From positions 1 through 7,637 of the forward strand of contig JAPLHJ010000044.1 in the NCBI GenBank assembly GCA_026389675.1: DNA of 7,637 nt, read 5' to 3'. Position numbers and translations under genes: made by a program. Numbering within the stretch: position 1 is the stretch's first letter; every line of letters begins with the position of its first letter. The notes beneath the pieces are model-generated. The model ran no database searches. It was not told where the DNA came from and saw only the letters and a list, made by a program, of their open reading frames with translations. Positions 1-6,981 of the stretch are shown here, in pieces. This stretch comes from Chloroflexota bacterium. Its GTDB lineage: Bacteria; Chloroflexota; Dehalococcoidia; GIF9; UBA5629.

Positions 1-5
1 GGTGA

Positions 6-104
6 AGCCCGGAGACCGCTATCATCAATACTGATTCAGCTGTAAAAGACCACCGGGCGGCGGTACTGCTGGTAACTTCTATCGCCGCCTTCCTGACGCC
101 TTTC
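6..104 (+). other. In-frame N-terminal extension of the MFS gene without a canonical start
   Basis: The frame of the downstream exporter stays open from 6, after a TGA at 3-5, up to the ATG at 105. The translated stretch just before 105 (AAVLLVTSIAAFLTPF) is hydrophobic and joins smoothly to the MASSVTIALP that follows, giving the normal first helix of a DHA2 transporter. No ATG, GTG or TTG occurs in frame here. A GGAG at 11-14 is well placed (6 or 9 nt) for ATC codons at 21 or 24; CTG codons at 66 and 69 are other possibilities. Translation therefore may begin at a rare start codon, or the sequence may contain an error or mutation. The reading of the helix is firm; the start codon is not settled. 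Confidence 0.6.
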
Positions 105-1406
105 ATGGCTTCGTCGGTCACCATCGCGCTTCCCTCGATAGGCAATGAGTTCGCCATCGACGCCGTGACGCTGAGCTGGATAGCTACGTCCTTCATCCTG
201 TCGGCAGCGGTCTTCCTCATCCCGTTTGGCCGCATCGCGGATCTCCTAGGCAGGAAGAAGGTCTTTATTTGGGGCGGCGCCATCTTCGGCGTTGCGTCGG
301 TCATGGCTGCGCTGGCCTGGTCGGCGGACGTACTCATCGCCGCCCGCGTGATTCAGGGAGTGGGCGGAGCTATGCTTTTCGGCACGGGAACAGCTATTAT
401 CTCATCGGTTTTCCCGCCGGGTGAGCGCGGACGCGCCATGGGCATCAATATCGGCGTCACCTACATCGGGCTTTCTCTGGGACCCTTCCTGAGCGGCCTG
501 ATGACGCAATACCTGGGATGGCGCAGCCTTTTCTGGCTCATCGCATTGCTCTGCTGCTTGCTCCTTGCTGTCACGCTATCGAAATTGAAGTCCGAGTGGG
601 CGGAGTCGCGCGGAGAGAAGTTCGATCTGGCCGGCTCGGTTATCTACGGCGCCGGCCTGGTGGCCGTTATCTACGGACTTTCCGGGCTGCCTGACTGGCA
701 TAGCTTCCTTGCCCTGGCGGCAGGCCTGGTTACACTGCTCGCTTTCATTAAATGGGAAACGGTTACGGGAAGCCCCGTCCTGGATATATCGCTCTTCCGC
801 CATAACCAGGTATTTGCCTTCTCCAACCTGGCTGCCTTCATTAACTACAGCGCTACCTTTGCGGTTGGCTTCCTGCTCAGCCTTTACCTGCAATATATCA
901 GGGGCCTGACACCCGGCAACGCCGGGATCGTGCTGGTCTCCACGCCGGTCGTCCAGGCCATCTTTTCGCCCCTGGCAGGCAGGCTCTCAGACAGGATCGA
1001 ACCGCGCATACTCGCTTCCTCCGGCATGGCGCTCACAGCCGTGGGGTTGTTTCTCCTGGTCTTTATCGGCATGGATACGGAACTCTGGTATATCATCGCC
1101 TGCCAGATACTGCTGGGCGGAGGCTTTGCCCTCTTCTCATCACCAAACGTGAACGCCGTGATGAGCTCGGTGGATAAGAAAGCGCTGGGCGTGGCATCGG
1201 CCACCCTTGCCACCATGCGCTTGACAGGACAGATGTTCAGCCTGAGTATCGCCATGCTGCTGATCTCGCTTCTGGTGGGGCGCGTCAAGGTTACACCGGA
1301 AGTCCATCGGCAGTTCATCCTCAGCCTGCAAATAGCTTTAGCCATCTTTACGGCACTCTGCATTGGTGGTATATTTGCGTCTATGGCAAGGGGCAAAACA
1401 CGTTGA
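105..1406 (+). CDS. MFS transporter, DHA2 (drug:H+ antiporter) type; N-terminus probably begins further upstream
   Basis: This is an integral membrane exporter of the major facilitator superfamily, expected to use the proton gradient to expel small molecules; the substrate cannot be read from sequence. Numbered from the ATG at 105 (433 aa), motif A is FGRIADLLGRKK at 41-52, the motif B region is RVIQGVGGAMLFG at 81-93, and the motif C/D region is GLSLGPFLSGLMTQYLGWR around 122-140. The protein is hydrophobic to its end, with a second-half motif A copy AGRLSDR at 291-297. The TIALPSIGNEF at 6-16 matches the end of helix 1 in DHA2 proteins, so this ATG cuts helix 1 in half. Starting near 24 would give about 460 aa, nearer the family's usual 450-510. 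The stop is 16 nt before corA, suggesting co-transcription. It is a separate paralogue of the EmrB-like pump at 2425-3963. Confidence 0.9.
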   Translation: MASSVTIALPSIGNEFAIDAVTLSWIATSFILSAAVFLIPFGRIADLLGRKKVFIWGGAIFGVASVMAALAWSADVLIAARVIQGVGGAMLFGTGTAIISSVFPPGERGRAMGINIGVTYIGLSLGPFLSGLMTQYLGWRSLFWLIALLCCLLLAVTLSKLKSEWAESRGEKFDLAGSVIYGAGLVAVIYGLSGLPDWHSFLALAAGLVTLLAFIKWETVTGSPVLDISLFRHNQVFAFSNLAAFINYSATFAVGFLLSLYLQYIRGLTPGNAGIVLVSTPVVQAIFSPLAGRLSDRIEPRILASSGMALTAVGLFLLVFIGMDTELWYIIACQILLGGGFALFSSPNVNAVMSSVDKKALGVASATLATMRLTGQMFSLSIAMLLISLLVGRVKVTPEVHRQFILSLQIALAIFTALCIGGIFASMARGKTR

Positions 1407-1411
1407 ATCCC

Positions 1412-1417
1412 GGGAGG
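1412..1417 (+). promoter_or_regulatory. Ribosome binding site of corA
   Basis: GGGAGG ends 5 nt before the ATG at 1423. It decides the corA start: the longer reading from the ATG at 1363 would overlap the MFS gene by 44 nt and add residues unlike any CorA N-terminus. Confidence 0.85.
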
Positions 1418-1422
1418 CGCAC

Positions 1423-2418
1423 ATGAGTGAGAATAAGGCTTCAGCGCTTAGCATTATCCACTACGATAAAGACGGCTTCTTGATCAAGTCCGACGCGGGC
1501 ATCAAAGACTGTAAAGAATATAAAGAAAAAGCCGGCGTCACCTGGATCAACATAGACAGCGTTAAAGACCTGGAGCTGCTGCAATCGATCGGCGGCATCT
1601 TCGGCCTGCATGCCCTGACCATCCAGGACATAACCAACACCGGGCACAGGGTCAAGCACGAAGATTTCGGGCCTTACCTGCTGCTCATCCTGAAAATGCT
1701 GGAATTCAGCCGCACCGGCAAATCGATACTTACGGAGCAGCTGAGCATCATTTTAGGAAAGAATTACGTGGTGACTTTGCAGGAGAGCCCGGGGGACTTT
1801 TTCGGCCCGCTGCGCGATGAAATAAAGATAGCCGATTCCGTCGTGAGGAAGATGGGGCCCGACTTCCTGGCCTGCCGCATCATGGACATCATAGTGGACA
1901 ACTATTTCAATACCATTGAGGCTTTCGGCGAACAGATAGAGGACAAGGAAGATGAACTGGTGGCCAATCCCACGCGCGATACACTGAATTCGATACAGGG
2001 CATCAAAAAAAACATGATGCATCTCAGGCAATACGTCTGGCCGGTCAGGGAGATACTCAGCGACCTGGGCAAAAAGGAATCAGCCCTGATCAAGACGGAA
2101 ACCGTGGCCTACTTCCGCGATGTTTACGACCGCATCTTTGAGGCCATGGACCTGATCGAAAATACCCGCGACATGGTCAGCAGCCTGATAGATATCTACC
2201 TGTCCAGCATGAGCAACAAGACCAACGAGGTCATGAAGGTGCTCACGGTAGTGGCCACCATCTTCATCCCGCTGACCTTCATCGTAGGACTCTACGGCAT
2301 GAATTTCAAGAACATGCCGGAATTAGATAGCGAGTGGGGTTACCCCGGTATACTAGCATTTATGCTGGCAGTGGCCGTCGGCATGCTGATCTATTTCCGC
2401 AGGAAAAAGTGGATTTAG
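1423..2418 (+). CDS. corA: CorA-type magnesium/divalent cation channel
   Basis: The 331-aa product is a member of the CorA (2-TM-GxN) family, which forms pentameric channels for Mg2+, and in some members Co2+ or Ni2+, in the cytoplasmic membrane. Residues 1 to about 270 are the soluble funnel domain, with a central beta part (for example QLSIILGKNYVVTLQE at 106-121) and the long stalk helix. TM1 lies near 272-290 and runs directly into the signature YGMNF at 291-295, with GMN at 292-294. TM2 is at about 307-325, followed by the basic tail RRKKWI. MPEL at 298-301 in the short periplasmic loop is also typical. The length is normal for the family, so the gene looks intact. Nothing shows whether its pairing with an upstream MFS exporter has functional meaning. 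The exact metal preference cannot be told from sequence. Confidence 0.95.
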   Translation: MSENKASALSIIHYDKDGFLIKSDAGIKDCKEYKEKAGVTWINIDSVKDLELLQSIGGIFGLHALTIQDITNTGHRVKHEDFGPYLLLILKMLEFSRTGKSILTEQLSIILGKNYVVTLQESPGDFFGPLRDEIKIADSVVRKMGPDFLACRIMDIIVDNYFNTIEAFGEQIEDKEDELVANPTRDTLNSIQGIKKNMMHLRQYVWPVREILSDLGKKESALIKTETVAYFRDVYDRIFEAMDLIENTRDMVSSLIDIYLSSMSNKTNEVMKVLTVVATIFIPLTFIVGLYGMNFKNMPELDSEWGYPGILAFMLAVAVGMLIYFRRKKWI

Positions 2419-2424
2419 CCGGCA

Positions 2425-3963
2425 CTATTCCATGGGTACGGCCGGACCGTTACCCTTCTTGATCCGCCCGAAGGGCAGGAACATGGACGGTATAATGCCG
2501 ATCAAAATCACCACTGCGCTGATCACGTAATCCATCTGGAAGGCTGTGACGCTGGCCCGCAAATTCACATACTGGTACAAGAATACCACCGCCGCCTGCT
2601 GCGCTGCCTGCAACGTCAAGCCGGTCTGCATCAGGTATACCTGGATCTGAGAGAGCAACTGCAATCCCATTACCGAGCTGGGTGTTATGGTCTGAACCAT
2701 CATGGAGAGGTTGGTCTTCTGGAAGGTATCAAGCATGGTGGCGAATACGGCTATGCCCAGCGAGGCAAATATGGTCCGCGAAACATTCAGAAGGGCGGAC
2801 GCCTGCGCCGTCATCCTTTGCGGGACAGCGGAAAGGGCGTAGGTCATGATAGGCATCATGGCAAAGCCCATACCCAGTCCCCTGATAAAAAGTATCCACC
2901 GCAGGGTGTCGTCCGGGGTTGTTACATCCAATAGCTGCAGGGAAATCGAGGTTAAACCTAATACGGTTAGTCCGACCACTGCCGGTATGCGCGGCCCCAT
3001 CCTGTCATAAAGCCGCCCGGCAACCGGCATACTGATCATCGCCCCAATAGCCGTCGGCAGAACCATCAGCCCGCTGTGAAGTGCGGAGAAGCCACGCAGA
3101 GTCTGCAAGAATAACGGCAGCAGGAATACCAGCGAATACAGCCCGATCGTGGTAATAAAGGTCAGTCCGATACCCAGCGAATAGCCGCCATTTTTAAACA
3201 TATGCAGGTCAAGCAGCGGCCTTGTAATTCTTAATTCAACGATCGCCCAGGTAAAGATACACACGCAGCCCACGATCAGCAGTGTGATAATGCGCCAGTC
3301 ATCCCAATGCCAGGTAGGCGCGTATGAAAAGGCGTACAATATCGCACTGAAACCTGTGGCAGCCAGGAAAAATCCTTTATAGTCAAAGCTTCCCTGGAAA
3401 GTCTGCGTTTCTTCAATCCAGGCCAGGCCCATGGCAATGGCTATCAGTACCACGGGAACATTCACATAGAACACCATGCGCCAGCTCCAGTAGTCTACGA
3501 TGTATCCGCCCAGCGTCGGGCCAATAGCCGGAGCCAGCATCATCGGTATACCGAAGATGGCCATGGCAGTGCCGCGGTCCTCGGGAGGGACCGTAGTAAA
3601 AAGAAATGTCATAGCCAGCGGATTCAACAAGCCACCGGCCAGACCCTGCAGCACCCTGAAGGTTATCAGCGAACCAATGTCCCAGGACAAGCCGCAAAAT
3701 ATAGAACCAACCAGGAAGCCAACCTGGCTGAAGATGTAGACTTTTTTAATGCCAAAACGCTCCGCCAGGAAAGCCGCCGCCGGTGTAGAGATGGCCGTGG
3801 CCATCAGGTAGGCCGAAACCACCAGCTGGGCTCGGTCGGCAGTCTCGTTGAAAACCGCCATGATATGCGGCAAGGCTACATTCATGATGGTCTGGTCCAA
3901 GATCACCATGAAGGTGCCGGCAATGGCTACCAGGAGTACCTTTGATTCGCTTGTTCTCGGCAT
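2425..3963 (-). CDS. EmrB/QacA-like DHA2 MFS multidrug efflux pump
   Basis: The 512-aa product is a proton-driven exporter of the 14-helix DHA2 family. LDQTIMNVALP at 22-32 is the family's helix 1 motif. Motif A is AAFLAERFGIKK at 63-74, the motif B region is RVLQGLAGGLLNPL at 103-116, and motif C is GPTLGGYIVDYWSWR at 148-162, followed by VFYVNVP at 164-170 as in EmrB. The C-terminal end is basic and intact. The gene is last in the marR-adaptor-adaptor-pump unit, 17 nt after the EmrA-like stop, matching the emrA-emrB order. The ATG at 3963 is immediately preceded by an in-frame TAA, so the protein cannot begin earlier. No purine-rich ribosome site is visible in the A-rich 17 nt gap, which suggests translational coupling to the upstream gene. 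The substrate is unknown. Confidence 0.93.
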   Translation of the reverse strand: MPRTSESKVLLVAIAGTFMVILDQTIMNVALPHIMAVFNETADRAQLVVSAYLMATAISTPAAAFLAERFGIKKVYIFSQVGFLVGSIFCGLSWDIGSLITFRVLQGLAGGLLNPLAMTFLFTTVPPEDRGTAMAIFGIPMMLAPAIGPTLGGYIVDYWSWRMVFYVNVPVVLIAIAMGLAWIEETQTFQGSFDYKGFFLAATGFSAILYAFSYAPTWHWDDWRIITLLIVGCVCIFTWAIVELRITRPLLDLHMFKNGGYSLGIGLTFITTIGLYSLVFLLPLFLQTLRGFSALHSGLMVLPTAIGAMISMPVAGRLYDRMGPRIPAVVGLTVLGLTSISLQLLDVTTPDDTLRWILFIRGLGMGFAMMPIMTYALSAVPQRMTAQASALLNVSRTIFASLGIAVFATMLDTFQKTNLSMMVQTITPSSVMGLQLLSQIQVYLMQTGLTLQAAQQAAVVFLYQYVNLRASVTAFQMDYVISAVVILIGIIPSMFLPFGRIKKGNGPAVPME

Positions 3964-3980
3964 TTATTTGATTTTGCTTG

Positions 3981-4703
3981 TTATCTCGTGGTAATTCTGA
4001 CTTCGACAGACGTGCCAGGGATGAGTACATAATTGTTAGGATTTTTCACGGAAATCATAACAGGCACAACCTGTGCCACTTTAATGAAATTGCCGGTAGT
4101 ATTGTTCTGCGGCATCAGTGAAAATGTCGCCGCGGTAGCAGCCGCTATGCCATCGACTTTTCCTTGGAGTTTGGCTCCACCCAGGCTATCCACCGTCACT
4201 TCCACCTCCTGGCCCGGCGCTATACGGTGAAGCTCCGCTTCGGATATATTAGCCGTTATCCAGGTATTCGAAACATCGTAAAGCGTCACTATATAAGTAC
4301 CGGCCCCGACGACTTGCCCGGGATATGACCATACGGCAGCTACATACCCATTGACCGGTGATTCGATGCTGGCGCGGCCCATCGGCGTATCCTTTACACC
4401 CTGCCTGTCGACAGGGCTGGCGGGACGCGGCAGCCCCATAGTGGCGATCCTCTGGCCTTTTTCAACGTAGCTGCCCAGGTCCACATCCAGGCTAATAATC
4501 TGGCTGGATGATAACGCCGTCACATAGATAAGCGGAGCGCCGATGCGGGCGTTGTCGGTGCTGACATACCTGTAGCTCTGGTAGCCAAGGAGACCGAAGA
4601 TTACTATGGCCCCCAGTACGAACACCATGGACACGACAAAGATCACCCTGCCCCTGGTGGTGGACAGGCCGGATTTTATTCTATCTGAAAACTTTTCAGC
4701 CAT
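3981..4703 (-). CDS. Short EmrA-like membrane fusion (adaptor) protein lacking the coiled-coil hairpin
   Basis: The 240-aa product is an HlyD/EmrA-family adaptor, expected to be anchored by one N-terminal helix (about 19-41, after the basic RIKSGLSTTRGR) with the rest outside the cytoplasmic membrane. YVSTDNARIGAP at 47-58 is typical of EmrA. The first lipoyl half is about 59-90 (VDLGSYVEKGQRIATMG), the second about 111-142 (ASIESPVNGYVAAVW), and the beta-barrel part follows to the end. TTGNFIKVAQVVPVMI at 202-217 is a clear EmrA signature. The two lipoyl halves are joined by only about 20 residues, whereas EmrA has a hairpin of roughly 100 residues there; EmrA proteins are usually 350-400 aa. 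The frame is intact, so this is a compact form and not a frameshifted remnant. A GGAGG (+ strand 4712-4716) lies 8 nt before the ATG. The neighbouring EmrB-like pump is the expected partner. Confidence 0.9.
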   Translation of the reverse strand: MAEKFSDRIKSGLSTTRGRVIFVVSMVFVLGAIVIFGLLGYQSYRYVSTDNARIGAPLIYVTALSSSQIISLDVDLGSYVEKGQRIATMGLPRPASPVDRQGVKDTPMGRASIESPVNGYVAAVWSYPGQVVGAGTYIVTLYDVSNTWITANISEAELHRIAPGQEVEVTVDSLGGAKLQGKVDGIAAATAATFSLMPQNNTTGNFIKVAQVVPVMISVKNPNNYVLIPGTSVEVRITTR

Positions 4704-4722
4704 AGGTATCGCCTCCGCTTGA

Positions 4723-4734
4723 ATTTATATAAAT
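4723..4734. promoter_or_regulatory. Perfect 12-bp AT palindrome between the two adaptor genes
   Basis: ATTTATATAAAT is a perfect palindrome in the 54-nt gap between the lipoprotein adaptor stop (4758) and the EmrA-like start (4703). It shares the 10-mer ATTTATATAA with the palindrome on the marR promoter (6987-6996), so it could be a second binding site of the same regulator. AT-rich palindromes arise easily by chance, and no good -35 box is seen here, so a promoter is not claimed. Confidence 0.35.
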
Positions 4735-4757
4735 ATGATGACTATCCTTTGATCCTG

Positions 4758-6431
4758 CTATTTACGCAGCGCTTTGGCAGGCACGGCAGCCTTTTCAAGC
4801 ACAACTTTCTCGCCTTCGCTAAGGCCTGATACTATTTCCGTGTACGTCCGGTTTTGAAGGCCGACCGTTACCGGCCGTTGCTCGACCAAGCCGGCTTTCT
4901 CATCTTTGAGGACGCGCACCGAGTAATTCCCGTTTCCACCGCCGATAGCACCGTTGGGAACGATGAGAACGCCCTTCCGGGTATCAATCAGGATCTCCGC
5001 CGTAGCTGTGAGACCGCCGGTGAGATAGGCTGTTTCCTGGGGATCCAGTGCAATCTCAACTTTGTAGGTTGAGACGGTGGGCTGAGAAATGAACGTTACT
5101 TTGCCCTTGAACTGCTTGCCGGGGAAGGCATCTACCAGTATTACAGGCATCAACTCCTCTAAGGGCTTACGGGCAATCTTGACTATATCGATCTCATCAA
5201 TCTGGCCTGTCATCCTCATGGAACTCACATTGGCCAATTGAATTACATATGAATCAATCGGTATCCCGGTCACCGTATAGCGCTGCGATATCATATCGCC
5301 GCCCCTGAGATTGACATCCACCACCTTGCCGTCAAACGGGGCCAGCAGCTCGGTCTTCAAGAGGGCCTGCTTGGTCCGCTGCAGGTTGATAATGGCACTC
5401 TGAACATTGATATTATAATCGCGCAGTGTTTTCATGTTGAGGCCCTGGCGGTACGTAGAGATATTCTCATCCAGTATCTTTTCGCTCAATTCCAGATCGT
5501 GCCGGACAGTAGCAAGTGTTTCAGCAAATTTAACCCCGTCGAAGTCCTTCTGGCGTGCTAAATCCTGCAGCAGGTCGACCGAATTCATTACCTCGTTGAG
5601 CACGGTGTAGCTGGTGCAGGTATCAGGGTAACTGGCATTGTCAGGCAGATGATTGAGCCTTTTCACCACGCTGTAGGTATCATCCATTTCGTCCAGCATC
5701 GTCTGCAGGCCGGCCAGGGCATCATCATAGCTGCCTGCCTTGATCAGCGCTTGCAGCGCCGACAGGTTATCTATCTCCGCGGACATACGCTCAATGGCCA
5801 GGTCGATGTCGTAATCTGAATAGGCGGCCTGTGTAACATCAATTAAATCAGGCCTTACCCGGCGGTAATCGGGGTCGCTGTAGAATTTTTTAGACCCTTC
5901 AAGGTCGAATTTTGCCAGCGATATCTGTGTAGCGGCATCCACATAATTACCGGTCTGAAAAAAGGTCCGCGCGCTTTCCAGTTCCTTCCGGGCAAATTCA
6001 AACCGGAGAAATGCCACCGCATCGCAATAGAACCCGGGCGCACGGTTCACCCCGCAACATACGGTCTGCACCACGTTATTCATAGCCAATTCCAGCGCAT
6101 ACTGGGCGGATTCCACGGCCAGCTTTTGTGTCGTATCGTCCAGCTTGGCCAGCAGTGCGCCGGCCTTGACTATATCTCCCTTTTCAACATATACGTCCTT
6201 AATCCTGCCACTATACGGAGGTGTGAACATTGTGGTATCAAAATAAAGGTTTACGGCAAGCGGCATCTCGATATTTCCATCGGCGCTGACCTTTACTTCA
6301 AGGTCGCCTCTCTGGACAGGCGCCACAGATATCTGTTCGGTGGCAGCAACATTACTGCAACTGCTGAGCAATATGCCTGCAACGATAACCACGCTAATGA
6401 TCCCTGATAGAGATATCTTTTTCATATTCAC
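4758..6431 (-). CDS. HlyD-family efflux adaptor lipoprotein with a very large helical insert
   Basis: The product is 557 aa from GTG at 6431, or 555 aa from ATG at 6425. The N-terminus (MKKISLSGIISVVIVAG) is a lipoprotein signal peptide ending in the lipobox LSSC, with Cys25 as the lipidated residue, so the protein should be tethered outside the cytoplasmic membrane. The first lipoyl half is about 70-99 (PPYSGRIKDVYVEKGDIVKAG); the second is about 357-392 (LLKTELLAPFDGKVVDVNLRG). A beta-barrel follows (about 395-485), then a membrane-proximal domain with VPNGAIGG at 491-498 and VSGLSEGEKVVL at 534-545. The part between the lipoyl halves is about 250 residues, far longer than an ordinary hairpin. 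It is helical and carries the recurring pattern G-[NS]-Y-x-D-A at 161 and 233, with a looser copy at 295. Its cysteines are C125, C126, C136 and C272. It is a probable third component of the EmrAB-like pump; an RND or ABC partner elsewhere is also possible. Confidence 0.9.
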   Translation of the reverse strand: MNMKKISLSGIISVVIVAGILLSSCSNVAATEQISVAPVQRGDLEVKVSADGNIEMPLAVNLYFDTTMFTPPYSGRIKDVYVEKGDIVKAGALLAKLDDTTQKLAVESAQYALELAMNNVVQTVCCGVNRAPGFYCDAVAFLRFEFARKELESARTFFQTGNYVDAATQISLAKFDLEGSKKFYSDPDYRRVRPDLIDVTQAAYSDYDIDLAIERMSAEIDNLSALQALIKAGSYDDALAGLQTMLDEMDDTYSVVKRLNHLPDNASYPDTCTSYTVLNEVMNSVDLLQDLARQKDFDGVKFAETLATVRHDLELSEKILDENISTYRQGLNMKTLRDYNINVQSAIINLQRTKQALLKTELLAPFDGKVVDVNLRGGDMISQRYTVTGIPIDSYVIQLANVSSMRMTGQIDEIDIVKIARKPLEELMPVILVDAFPGKQFKGKVTFISQPTVSTYKVEIALDPQETAYLTGGLTATAEILIDTRKGVLIVPNGAIGGGNGNYSVRVLKDEKAGLVEQRPVTVGLQNRTYTEIVSGLSEGEKVVLEKAAVPAKALRK

Positions 6432-6435
6432 GACG

Positions 6436-6440
6436 CTCCC
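6436..6440 (-). promoter_or_regulatory. Ribosome binding site of the lipoprotein adaptor gene
   Basis: On the - strand GGGAG lies 4 nt before the GTG at 6431 and 10 nt before the ATG at 6425. Neither spacing is ideal, so both starts are possible; they differ by two residues and do not affect the signal peptide. Confidence 0.6.
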
Positions 6441-6468
6441 GGTATGTAATAACTACAAAAGATTTTAC

Positions 6469-6477
6469 ATTATACCA
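6469..6477 (-). promoter_or_regulatory. Extended -10 promoter for the pump genes
   Basis: Read on the - strand, TGGTATAAT is a perfect -10 box with the extended TG element, located in the 53-nt gap between the marR stop (6485) and the lipoprotein gene. The -35 position is poor (TACTGT at 6497-6492), which extended -10 promoters tolerate. Transcription would begin near 6462, giving a leader of about 30 nt that contains the GGGAG. A weak inverted repeat, ATGTAA (6444-6449) and TTACAT (6465-6470), flanks the presumed start point and might be an operator. The pump genes may thus be expressed both from the marR promoter and from this internal one. Confidence 0.55.
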
Positions 6478-6484
6478 AATGATG

Positions 6485-6952
6485 CTATTGAACAGTACCG
6501 ACTTTTACTACCACCTGTTTAAATGTTTCCATGGCTGCGGACATTGTTTCTATTTCTTGCAGGCTGAGGTCGGAGAGGCTCTTTTTAATTTGATTTTTAG
6601 CCAGCCTTTTCCGGCCGAGCACAAAACGCCTGCCTTTTTCCGTTACCTTTATCCTGATCACCCGCCGGTCTTTACCGTCCGATAAACGTGCAGCATATGC
6701 CTTTTCTATCAACCTGTCGATAAGCGGTGTCATATTAGGTTTGGATACTCCTAACCTGCGTCCGATCTCCGAGATCTGCAATTCACCGGAGCTAATAACC
6801 ATGGATAGTACCTGGAACTGCATGTTAATCGGGTTGATATGCTTATTCGACTGCGCAACCCTTAGCAATCTCCGGTAAAAAAGCGGAAAAAAGAGCAGCA
6901 GGCCATCCACAATATAGTCGAGTTTTTCCTCTTTCAGTCTGCTGTTTGCCAT
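6485..6952 (-). CDS. MarR-family transcriptional regulator
   Basis: The 155-aa product has the normal MarR length and layout: dimerisation helices at the N-terminus (about 9-36) and C-terminus (about 112-150) around a winged helix-turn-helix. The DNA-binding part is ELQISEIGRRLGVSKPNMTP at 57-76, with recognition helix near 69-82, and the wing is SDGKDRRVIRIKVTEKG at 91-107. The DGKDRR wing motif, with its Asp and Arg residues, is highly typical. MarR proteins usually repress themselves and an adjacent exporter and let go when they bind a small phenolic or drug-like ligand. The gene is first in the unit with two adaptors and a pump, which supports that role. The start ATG has GGGA (+ strand 6958-6961) 5 nt upstream. 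The palindrome on its own promoter is the likely binding site. The ligand is unknown. Confidence 0.94.
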   Translation of the reverse strand: MANSRLKEEKLDYIVDGLLLFFPLFYRRLLRVAQSNKHINPINMQFQVLSMVISSGELQISEIGRRLGVSKPNMTPLIDRLIEKAYAARLSDGKDRRVIRIKVTEKGRRFVLGRKRLAKNQIKKSLSDLSLQEIETMSAAMETFKQVVVKVGTVQ

Positions 6953-6960
6953 AGTAATCC

Positions 6961-6973
6961 CGGTTAATAACCG
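6961..6973. promoter_or_regulatory. Second palindrome in the marR leader
   Basis: CGGTTA-A-TAACCG has 6-bp arms with no mismatch around a single central base. It lies between the predicted marR transcription start (about 6981) and the marR ATG, 8 nt from the start codon and touching the GGGA ribosome site. It differs in sequence from the AT-rich site on the -10 box. It could be an extra operator, a site for another regulator, or a small RNA hairpin near the ribosome site. Confidence 0.4.
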
Positions 6974-6981
6974 CTAAAATT

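Noticed and set aside
1..34. Possible 3' end of an upstream gene (frame 2, ending in TGA at 32-34)
   Set aside because: Only about ten codons are visible, another frame is open to 43-45 as well, and the residues are not recognisable, so no gene can be supported.
576..893. Several open frames of 60-170 codons opposite or within the MFS, corA, pump and adaptor genes
   Set aside because: They overlap genes with clear family motifs, have no recognisable protein features or ribosome sites, and are explained by GC-biased codon use.
1363..1422. Longer corA reading from the ATG at 1363
   Set aside because: It would overlap the MFS gene by 44 nt and has no ribosome site, while the ATG at 1423 has GGGAGG 5 nt upstream and gives a normal CorA N-terminus.
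2419..2447. CCGGC (2419-2423) with a downstream GCCGG as a terminator hairpin
   Set aside because: The stem is only 5 bp with a long loop and no T tract follows on either strand.
6018..6060. Cys-Cys and nearby Cys in the adaptor as a c-type haem or thioredoxin motif
   Set aside because: Neither CxxCH nor CxxC is present; the spacing is CC then a Cys ten residues later.
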